Source: RGIG464 sp045643185
GTDB taxonomy: Bacteria > Myxococcota_A > Bradymonadia > UBA4248
Direction of reading: 5' to 3'
DNA: 7,156 nucleotides
Assembly (NCBI GenBank): GCA_045643185.1
Contig: JAZUKH010000261.1
Location: 1 to 7,156, forward strand
This document shows positions 1 to 6,308 of this stretch, piece after piece. Each line of letters starts with the position of its first letter. The first letter of the stretch is position 1. The position numbers were made by a program, and so were the translations under genes. The notes below the pieces were generated by a model, which was given only the letters and a program-made list of their open reading frames with translations, was not told where the DNA came from and made no database searches.

Positions 1-2024
1 TCAACACACTTCAAACAAATTTCAATCGGGTGAGTAATTCCGTTACTATCCGTGACTGTTTCGGAAGTCTCTTTTGTCATATAAGTATTGAGTGTACAAT
101 CCTGATACTCTCTATAGTAATCAGAATTAGAAATAGCGAAACCTTTTTTATCCTTTGAAAGGATAATTTTTCTCGTATTTAAATAATTATAGGACAGTGC
201 CCTGTGATATTTATTATCATACGAACAAACTAAAACATCTAAAGTGGTTGAAGAATAGGAAGATCCCAAAGTCTCGAGTATAACTGGTGAAACGTATTGT
301 TTGCATTCATCGCCTCTAAGACTGTTCGTTTCACAATTGTGATAATTGCAGAATCCCTGCATGGTATTTTGTCCGTAATAGCTGTAATAATCCCAATTAT
401 TAGTATAATATGGATTAGCTTTCGTACCTTCGCATCTGGAATAGCTAGAACGGCCGTTTGTGCAGGAATACATATTCCAGCCGTCGTCGGAACAAACGAT
501 GGACGAAGTCATTTTAGAACAGTCATCGTGGCATTCGCCATTTGAACAATAGGGTTTGTGAGCGGGGCAGTTGCCAGTCGTGATGGTACCATTGTTACAC
601 TTCTGGAATGAAGTGTCTGAGGTACAGAAGTTGTCATCTGAAGTACATTTATTATTGCTGACGTAGCAATCGCTTCCCGTGCAGAAATTGCGATCTGCAG
701 GGCAGGTGTAATAGGCAAAACCGCGCTGACCATCTTCAAAATCAACGCATTTCCGACATACTTCCAGACTGTGTTCAACGCCATCGGCATCCATGATCGT
801 CGAATCTAAGGTAATAGATTGATATGCGCCTAATTTACAATTATGGGCATTGTAATAGGTACTGTCAAAGAACGTAAAACCTTTTTTATCATTTGATAAA
901 ATGATCTTTCTGGAGGAATTTTTAAAATTTTCCGTCCACTGATGCGCCTTGTGGTATTTATTGTCAAACGAACAAACATAAACATTTAAATAACGTGTTG
1001 AACCGGTGCCATCATGTTTCAGGATCAGCGGAGAATCGTATTGATTGCATGCTGTATTTTCTGTGATATCGCTCGTTTCACATGTGTGAAAATTGCAGAA
1101 TCCCTGCATGGTATTTTGTCCATAATACTTATAATAGGCCCAGTTGTTTACATAAATTGGATCAGTTCTATCACCTTCGCATCGTGAATAAGTGTATTTA
1201 CCGTCTTTACAAGAATACATATTCCAGCCGTCGTCGGAACAAACGACGGACGAAGTCATTTGAGAACAATCATCGTGGCATTCGCCATTTGAACAATAGG
1301 GTTTGTCAGCGGGGCAGTCGCCAGTCGTGATGGTACCATTGTTACACTTCTGGAATGAAATGTCTGAGGTACAGAAGTTGTCATCTGAAGTACATTTATT
1401 ATTGCTGACGTAGCAATCGCTTCCCGTGCAGAAATTGCGATCTGCAGGGCAGGTGTAATAGGCAAAACCGCGCTGACCATCTTCAAAATCGACGCATTTC
1501 TGACAGACTTCCAAGCTGTGTTCGACGCCATCGGCATCCATGATCGTCGATGATAAGGTAATCGATTGATATGCGCCTAATTTACAATTATGTGCATTGT
1601 AATATGTACTATCAAAGAAGGTAAAACCTTTTTTATCATTTGATAGAATGATTTTTCTGGAAGTCTTCTTAAATTCTTCACTCCACTGATGTGTCTTATG
1701 GTATTTATTGTCAAAAGAACAGACAAAAACATTTAAATAATTCGTTGAACCGCTACCATCATGTTTCACAATAACCGGAGACAGGTACTGACTACATGGC
1801 GTACCTTCGGTGAGTTCGTTCGTTTTGCACTTATGGTCATTACAGAACCCCTGCATGGTATCTTGTCCATAATACTTATAATAGGCCCAGCTGTTTACAT
1901 AAATTGGATCAGCCTTATCACCTTCGCATCGTGAATAAGTGTATTCACCATCTTTGCAGGTATATACATTCCAGCCGTCGTCTGAACAAATGGTCGTTTT
2001 TGACATGAGTGAACATTGATCGTG
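1..2024 (-). repeat. Tandem 747-base in-frame units (three, last incomplete)
   Basis: Three direct repeats sit head to tail inside the Cys-rich lipoprotein gene: unit A 1278-2024, unit B 531-1277 and unit C 1-530 (cut by the edge). Equivalent His codons that open each unit fall at 2022, 1275 and 528, exactly 747 bases (249 codons) apart. Landmarks in protein order are CSDDGWN, YSRCEG, YYGQNTMQGFCN, VCSFDNKYH, RKIILSNDKKGF, NAHNCKLGAYQS, KCVDFEDGQRGF, CTGSDCYV and PYCSNGEC. A and B are close relatives at DNA level; C keeps the landmarks but is clearly more diverged in its middle. The period is a multiple of three, so unit gain or loss would keep the frame. I do not recognise the fold of the unit. 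Confidence 0.95.
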
Positions 2025-4097
2025 GCATTCGCCGTTCAAACAATAGGGTTTGTCAGACGGACAAGTGGCACGAACGATTGTGCCATCTTCGCATCGTTTA
2101 TATGAAGTCTCGGATAGACACTCGTTATCAGCTTCGCTACAAATGTGCTTTTCACAGATGCCATCTTGACATATCTCATCAGCAGAACAGGCCTTTGCCT
2201 CAGTCCATTCTGTGTTGACGCACGTGCTGACGGCATTATTCACGCATTTGACATTCCCAGAGGCGCATTCCCCTTTATAACACTTACCGTCAAGGCAGAC
2301 ACCTGAACAAGAGTCAGTCTTTGTCCAACGCCCACCGATACAGGTTTCTACGTCATAATTGCTACAACGCGAGGCATTTTCGGTGCATTCGGCGACACAT
2401 TTGTACGTGCCAAGCGAACTTCTGCAGAATGGTGTGGGGGCGTTGCATTGAGTCTTGGTTGACCATCGTCCATTTTTACATTGACGATAAGACGAGTCAT
2501 CGAGGCATTCGAAGTCATTTTCGACGCATTCGGCGACACATCCATGCTCGCTGGTGTTCGTGCTGCAAAGTGGTGTCGAGCCGCTGCACGATTTCACGGT
2601 AGTCGACCATTTTCCGCCTTCGCACGCGCGGTATGTGGTTTCCGAGAGGCAGGTGATGGTATTTTCTTTACATTCGGCGATGCATTTGTTGCCTGAGCAG
2701 AACGGCGTTGGCGATTCACACGTCTTGTTGACCCAGTTGCCGTTTTTGCATAATTTGTATTGATTGGCTCCGTCGCAGACAAAAGCGCCTTCATCACAGG
2801 CGGATTTACATTCGCCAGAGGAGCAGACGGATTTGTTGGATGGGCAGCTTTCGGACTCGCTCCAATGGCCATTTTGGCATTTTTTGAATGAGTTTTGGGT
2901 ATCGCAGATGATTTCGTCACCTTTGCATTCTGCGCATTCGTTGGTGGCACTACAATAGGGGGATGTGGTTGGGCAAACATCGTAAGCTAAGCGTCCATTG
3001 TCGCAGTAAACGTATTCGGCAGTGCCATCTTTTTCGTTGCAGATACGTTCATCGGGCTGACATTCAGCAATGCATTCGTTTTTGTTGCAAGAGGGCGTAG
3101 GAGCCGCACAGTTTTGAGGCACTGTCCAACGGCCGTCTTTGCACAATTTGTAAGTTTGGGGCGAAAGGCATTCTTTCGTACCTTCTTCGCATTCGGGGAC
3201 GCAATTGCCATTTTTACAAATGGGAGCATTATCAGGGCATTTTTGATCGAATTCTGACCACTGCTGGTCGATACACGATTTATATGATGTATTGTTAACA
3301 CAAACGGACATGCCGTTTTCGCAGCCGTCAAGACAGGATCCATTAACGCATACGGGCTTGTCATTAGGACATTGTTTTGTATTCCATTGACCGTTTTGGC
3401 ACGTTTTCACGGATGATCCGTCGGCGCATGTGATTTCGCTCCCCTCGCATTCAACGCATTCGCCATTGCTGCATACAGGCTTGTCATTTGGACATGACGT
3501 TTCTCGCCAAGTATTCGACATACAGGTCGCCAGTTTGCCGTTGCGACATTCTGTCTGACCGTCGTCACAAATTTTAGTGCCGATTTCGACGCATTCGCCG
3601 TCTTTGCAAACGGGTTTGTTTCCAGAACAAGTCGTTTCGACGAGTTTGCCATCGTCACCGCACACCGCCGCAATATTCGTTGAAACACAGGTTTTTGTGC
3701 CTTGGGCGCACTTTTCGCCCGTTTTATTCTCTTCGACGCATTCGCCGTCTTTGCAAACGGGGGTATTTCCAGAACATGTCGTTTCGACAAGTTTGCCATC
3801 GTCACCGCACACCGCTGCCGTATTCGCCGAAACGCAAGTCTTTGTACCTGAAACGCACTTATTATCAAGGTTCGTGTCTGCCACGCATTCGCCGTCTTTG
3901 CAGACGGGTGTGTTTCCGGAACACGTTTCAGGCGTGCAGTTACCGAAATCGTCACATCGTTCAAGCGTTGTTTCAGAAATGCATTGGGTAGATATTACCT
4001 CGTTGTCATCGGTTCCGCGCTTCGTGTCATCACAACCAGCCATACTTATGACCGCGATAATCGCTAAAATCGATAGATTTCTGTTACCATTGTTCAT
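1..4097 (-). CDS. Giant Cys-rich modular repeat lipoprotein, 3' end beyond window
   Basis: I read this frame codon by codon from ATG at 4097-4095 to the left edge and found no stop, giving at least 1365 residues. AAGGAG lies 10 bases upstream of the ATG. Residues 1-22 look like a lipoprotein signal: a hydrophobic stretch (about 8-20) ends in S-M-A-G-C with Cys22 as the likely lipidated residue. Met at -3 is not the classic lipobox residue. Residues about 35-690 hold roughly 15 modules of about 40-49 residues, each with about six Cys in the pattern ECxxGTxxC...YKxCKNGxWS...CPxxKPVCxNGEC. From residue 692 come three long units of 249 residues (the last cut by the window), rich in Tyr, Asn and Lys and each ending in a short Cys module. 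I recognise no catalytic motif or named family. A disulfide-rich surface rod or adhesin is inference from the architecture. The +2 residue after the Cys is Asp. Confidence 0.9.
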   Translation of the reverse strand, partial: MNNGNRNLSILAIIAVISMAGCDDTKRGTDDNEVISTQCISETTLERCDDFGNCTPETCSGNTPVCKDGECVADTNLDNKCVSGTKTCVSANTAAVCGDDGKLVETTCSGNTPVCKDGECVEENKTGEKCAQGTKTCVSTNIAAVCGDDGKLVETTCSGNKPVCKDGECVEIGTKICDDGQTECRNGKLATCMSNTWRETSCPNDKPVCSNGECVECEGSEITCADGSSVKTCQNGQWNTKQCPNDKPVCVNGSCLDGCENGMSVCVNNTSYKSCIDQQWSEFDQKCPDNAPICKNGNCVPECEEGTKECLSPQTYKLCKDGRWTVPQNCAAPTPSCNKNECIAECQPDERICNEKDGTAEYVYCDNGRLAYDVCPTTSPYCSATNECAECKGDEIICDTQNSFKKCQNGHWSESESCPSNKSVCSSGECKSACDEGAFVCDGANQYKLCKNGNWVNKTCESPTPFCSGNKCIAECKENTITCLSETTYRACEGGKWSTTVKSCSGSTPLCSTNTSEHGCVAECVENDFECLDDSSYRQCKNGRWSTKTQCNAPTPFCRSSLGTYKCVAECTENASRCSNYDVETCIGGRWTKTDSCSGVCLDGKCYKGECASGNVKCVNNAVSTCVNTEWTEAKACSADEICQDGICEKHICSEADNECLSETSYKRCEDGTIVRATCPSDKPYCLNGECHDQCSLMSKTTICSDDGWNVYTCKDGEYTYSRCEGDKADPIYVNSWAYYKYYGQDTMQGFCNDHKCKTNELTEGTPCSQYLSPVIVKHDGSGSTNYLNVFVCSFDNKYHKTHQWSEEFKKTSRKIILSNDKKGFTFFDSTYYNAHNCKLGAYQSITLSSTIMDADGVEHSLEVCQKCVDFEDGQRGFAYYTCPADRNFCTGSDCYVSNNKCTSDDNFCTSDISFQKCNNGTITTGDCPADKPYCSNGECHDDCSQMTSSVVCSDDGWNMYSCKDGKYTYSRCEGDRTDPIYVNNWAYYKYYGQNTMQGFCNFHTCETSDITENTACNQYDSPLILKHDGTGSTRYLNVYVCSFDNKYHKAHQWTENFKNSSRKIILSNDKKGFTFFDSTYYNAHNCKLGAYQSITLDSTIMDADGVEHSLEVCRKCVDFEDGQRGFAYYTCPADRNFCTGSDCYVSNNKCTSDDNFCTSDTSFQKCNNGTITTGNCPAHKPYCSNGECHDDCSKMTSSIVCSDDGWNMYSCTNGRSSYSRCEGTKANPYYTNNWDYYSYYGQNTMQGFCNYHNCETNSLRGDECKQYVSPVILETLGSSYSSTTLDVLVCSYDNKYHRALSYNYLNTRKIILSKDKKGFAISNSDYYREYQDCTLNTYMTKETSETVTDSNGITHPIEICLKCV
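3591..3923 (-). repeat. 147-base tandem repeat encoding 49-residue Cys modules
   Basis: Near the N-terminus of the Cys-rich lipoprotein, the segment CSGNxPVCKDGEC occurs three times. Its final Cys codons fall at 3885, 3738 and 3591, so the spacing is exactly 147 bases. The intervening modules share GTKTCVS, AAVCGDDGKLVETTC and are almost identical at protein level (residues about 59-169). Downstream modules of the same array have drifted to 40-45 residues, so this looks like the most recently expanded part of the short-module array. Confidence 0.9.
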
Positions 4098-4107
4098 TCA
4101 AATAAAT

Positions 4108-4113
4108 CTCCTT
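4108..4113 (-). promoter_or_regulatory. Ribosome binding site of the Cys-rich lipoprotein gene
   Basis: The minus strand reads AAGGAG here, with 10 bases between it and the ATG at 4097. No other in-frame ATG, GTG or TTG near the signal peptide has a comparable site, so this fixes the start. An AT-rich stretch containing TAATAT lies just upstream (about 4122-4127) and could be a -10 element, but no convincingly spaced -35 was found. Confidence 0.75.
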
Positions 4114-4255
4114 ATCAATTTAATATTACTCAACGTAGCCTTCTCCGCGCTGATCAAACGTCGAGCAGTCTCTATATGGTGCGTGCGTGCTCGTTGGGAC
4201 GCCCCGCGCGTGAAAGCGCAGAGCACAAACAACATACATGCCAAAACAAATTTTA

Positions 4256-4396
4256 ATTTACCCGCGCATAAAAAAATGTCACGTAGCTTTTTGTTTGGAG
4301 GCGTTGGAGAGTGACGCTACCCGCGCAGAGGCAAGAAAGGACTCGTCGTCATAACAGCGAGTTAATGCCGAAGACTAGTATCATGCGCGGGTAAAT
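4256..4396. repeat. Spacer element bounded by perfect 14-base inverted repeats
   Basis: The 307-base gap between the two lipoprotein genes (4098-4404) has no credible gene. It contains ATTTACCCGCGCAT at 4256-4269 and its exact reverse complement at 4383-4396, with 113 bases between the arms. A third copy of the core TACCCGCGCA lies at 4318-4327 in the same orientation as the left arm. If the outer TA is taken as target-site sequence, CCCGCGCAT would be a terminal repeat flanked by TA on both sides, as in Tc1/mariner-type miniature elements. The palindrome itself makes that TA unavoidable, so this is weak evidence. A seven-T run on the minus strand (4276-4270) sits just inside the left arm. 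It could equally be an operator region or a transcription-end structure. Confidence 0.55.
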
Positions 4397-4404
4397 CAGA
4401 TTTT

Positions 4405-6138
4405 CTACTTCACTTCGATCTGAAAGTCGCGAATGACGGCCATGTGCTGCATGTTCTTGGCACCGCTGTCATCAGCTTTCACGGGCTTGATATACTTGAG
4501 TTCGTCCGCACCATTATGAGCGCGACACGATGCGTAGACTCGCGAATCCAGAACATGACCGTGTTGATACTTGTGCTCCCCAACGATCATCGGAACTTCC
4601 ATGGGCGCCAGGTCATTGGAGAACAAAACCCAGTCGTAAGGCTTGGTACGCGATGCGTTTGTTCCGCCGTTATCGTTTTGATCAACAGGATATTCCGGGC
4701 CAACTGAGAAAACACTTGTCATTTTGGCAAGAACGTCCTTGCGATCTGCCGTGTTGAAATCGCCACCGGCCACGACATAATACTGTCTTTCGTCATCAAG
4801 CATCTTTTGATTGATCCGAGTGATGAGCGGTTCCATTTCGACGGCATGGTTGTCGGTGTGCAAGTGCAGTGAAATGGCTAATAGATCCACATCACCTGGA
4901 ATATCAATGACGGCCCATTCCCATCGTCTGTCGGTCGTCACATTAGATTCCCAGCCGCCCGATTCCGTGATGGGATAGCGCGAAACGATCCCGTTCGGAA
5001 TCTTTCCCGTGCCGCGATAATAATAATATTCAGGTCCAAAAGCCGTGATGACCATGTCCTCGATATCCTTCGTCGTGCCTTCACGGTAATTAAATTCCTG
5101 AACAAGTGCGATATCCGGTTGAAACGCCTGGAAAAAGCGCAAGCCCGGCCCGAGATCATACGCCTGGTCTTCGCCTGACGTCGTATTGGCAGCCATGACT
5201 CGAATTTTGTATTTGCCCGGTTTGTCGACGAGTTCGTTATCACGATTCACAAAAGTCAACGTCGGCATCGAGGCACCCGAAAATTCCGGATCATCGCTCG
5301 TCACTTCAAATGTAACTGTGTAACGTTGAGGCCCATCGTCTTCCGCATCGTCCATACCGATAATCGACACGTTTTGCGCCTCGTCATAGTTGGCAGCATC
5401 AAAAACGATCGTCTTTGGCTGGGCCACAGCCTCGCTAGGATCACTCACCACGACCTGGATCGTCACATTCGAAGTAGGCCGCTGGTCAAGTTTAATCGAC
5501 AGCGTCGTGGCCTGTCCATCTTCCGTCGTTTCGAGTGTGCCTGCCCGACTCAAAACGATGTGAGACGAAGTATTTTCGCCGTCATCCACGCACTTGACGT
5601 TGAGCAGGTATGGCCCAAAGTCGGTGTACTGAGTGTCCGTGGTCGTCACGGTAAAGGAGATCTCCGACTGAGTGTCGCCATCACGAACCCCGTCGTTGAT
5701 ACCACTCACCAAAAAGGTCTGGGGCGTCTCCCAGTTGTCTGGCGTAAACGTGATCGAAAGCTTATCCAAAGCGATCTCGGTCTCGTCACTGACAGCAGCC
5801 GTAATGGTCACCGCTGACGTCGGCGCCATCGACAAGCTGAACGTCACGATCGACGCTTTACCGGCTTCGTGCACGGTCGTCACAGAAGCTGACATCTTAA
5901 TGTCTGGATGCACCGAAGCGCATACGACACAACGATTGTCACCGCTTCCACACGGTTTCAAGTAACAAGCCTCACCATCGATCTCGATGACTTCACAAAG
6001 CTCGTCTATGCCACATTCGACATACTGCTTGTCGTTCGGTTTTTCCTCTTCACCGCCTGACGAACCGCCGCCGCACGCACACACGCCGACCGAACTCAAA
6101 CAAGCGAAGGCCAACAACCCCTTTCGAAACGCTTTCAT
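4405..6138 (-). CDS. Lipoprotein with two Calx-beta-like domains and C-terminal EEP (DNase I-like) domain
   Basis: A complete 577-residue protein ending in TAG at 4407-4405. Residues 1-22 are a lipoprotein signal: basic K-A-F-R-K start, hydrophobic core, and V-C-A-C with Cys22 lipidated, followed by a Gly/Ser/Glu-rich linker. Residues 42-73 hold six Cys in a short cluster. Two Calx-beta-like beta-sandwich repeats follow (about 80-190 and 192-300), marked by PTSAVTI, FTPDNWETPQTF, GINDGVRDGD and their counterparts PTSNVTI and GMDDAEDDGP. Residues about 309-577 are an EEP domain: Asn318 in MAANTTSG, Glu348 in IALVQEF, NGIVSRYPI, His425 in SLHLH, Asp460 and Asn462 in GGDFNT, Asp502 in PYDW, and His565 in MQHMAVIRDF. 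EEP enzymes cleave phosphodiester or phosphomonoester bonds using a divalent metal; the substrate here is unknown. It is paralogous to the gene upstream. I chose ATG at 6138; an in-frame GTG at 6144 is the alternative. Confidence 0.92.
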   Translation of the reverse strand: MKAFRKGLLAFACLSSVGVCACGGGSSGGEEEKPNDKQYVECGIDELCEVIEIDGEACYLKPCGSGDNRCVVCASVHPDIKMSASVTTVHEAGKASIVTFSLSMAPTSAVTITAAVSDETEIALDKLSITFTPDNWETPQTFLVSGINDGVRDGDTQSEISFTVTTTDTQYTDFGPYLLNVKCVDDGENTSSHIVLSRAGTLETTEDGQATTLSIKLDQRPTSNVTIQVVVSDPSEAVAQPKTIVFDAANYDEAQNVSIIGMDDAEDDGPQRYTVTFEVTSDDPEFSGASMPTLTFVNRDNELVDKPGKYKIRVMAANTTSGEDQAYDLGPGLRFFQAFQPDIALVQEFNYREGTTKDIEDMVITAFGPEYYYYRGTGKIPNGIVSRYPITESGGWESNVTTDRRWEWAVIDIPGDVDLLAISLHLHTDNHAVEMEPLITRINQKMLDDERQYYVVAGGDFNTADRKDVLAKMTSVFSVGPEYPVDQNDNGGTNASRTKPYDWVLFSNDLAPMEVPMIVGEHKYQHGHVLDSRVYASCRAHNGADELKYIKPVKADDSGAKNMQHMAVIRDFQIEVK

Positions 6139-6149
6139 CGTCACTCAAG

Positions 6150-6153
6150 CCTT
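6150..6153 (-). promoter_or_regulatory. Ribosome binding site bearing on the start of the Calx-beta/EEP lipoprotein
   Basis: The minus strand reads AAGG, 11 bases before ATG 6138 and 5 bases before GTG 6144. The downstream Cys-rich gene has its Shine-Dalgarno about 10 bases from its ATG, so the longer spacing matches local habit and favours ATG. The GTG choice would add only Met-Thr before the basic end of the signal peptide and would not change function. Confidence 0.5.
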
Positions 6154-6218
6154 ATTTGTTCGTGATATTTACCCTGTTTATTTGAATGATGGATCGTGTT
6201 TTTGCCCTCGTCGTCGGG

Positions 6219-6286
6219 CCCTGCCAGGCGAAGGGGTAGCGGCGTATTGGCGGCAGCCAATAGCCGCGCAGGGGGAGACTTCCCCC
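6219..6286. repeat. GC-rich, hairpin-dense intergenic element (REP-like)
   Basis: The spacer between the two EEP genes (6145-6308) has no credible gene and is far more GC-rich and structured than its flanks. TATTGGC (6245-6251) pairs with GCCAATA (6256-6261 plus 6262) around the loop GGCA. GCGGC (6239-6243) then pairs with GCCGC (6263-6267), with one bulged G. CCCTGC (6219-6224) pairs with GCAGGG (6268-6273) outside that. GGGGGA (6271-6276) pairs with TCCCCC (6281-6286) in a separate hairpin. CCCCCTC is repeated at 6282-6288 and 6294-6300. Such stacked palindromes are typical of dispersed REP elements, but copy number cannot be judged from one window. CCGCGCAG and CGCTACCC (inverted) also occur in the 4311-4328 spacer. 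Confidence 0.5.
6271..6286 (-). terminator. Possible transcription-end hairpin after the upstream EEP gene
   Basis: A perfect six-base G/C stem with loop GACT lies 23 bases beyond the TAA of the upstream EEP gene. The position suits a terminator, but on the minus strand it is followed by TGCGCGGC and not a T run, so it is not a canonical intrinsic terminator. It may be only part of the REP-like element. Confidence 0.3.
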
Positions 6287-6308
6287 TCAAACACCCCCTC
6301 AAGATCGT

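Noticed and set aside
509..790. Minus-strand 93-codon frame, with a near-identical twin at 1256-1537
   Set aside because: Alternate frame of the 747-base repeat. The twin copies arise from the repeat itself, and the real frame through the same bases is unbroken.
2594..3364. Minus-strand frames of 125-128 codons (2594-2980 and 2987-3364) rich in Ala/Asn/Lys
   Set aside because: They are in a different frame from the uninterrupted Cys-rich gene, overlap it fully and show no protein-like pattern.
3591..3923. CRISPR-like array
   Set aside because: The regular repeats are coding and in frame, the period is 147 bases, and the spaces between them are also repetitive.
3577..4314. 245-codon plus-strand open frame with its own repeats
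   Set aside because: It is antisense to the Cys-rich lipoprotein; its repeats are the mirror of the 147-base units, it runs across the true start and spacer, and it has no convincing ribosome binding site or family resemblance.
4098..4404. Integron attC site in the palindromic spacer
   Set aside because: No paired core sites of the attC consensus were found around the inverted repeat, and no cassette-like arrangement is visible.
5326..5817. 163-codon plus-strand open frame
   Set aside because: Antisense shadow of the Calx-beta-like region of the EEP lipoprotein.
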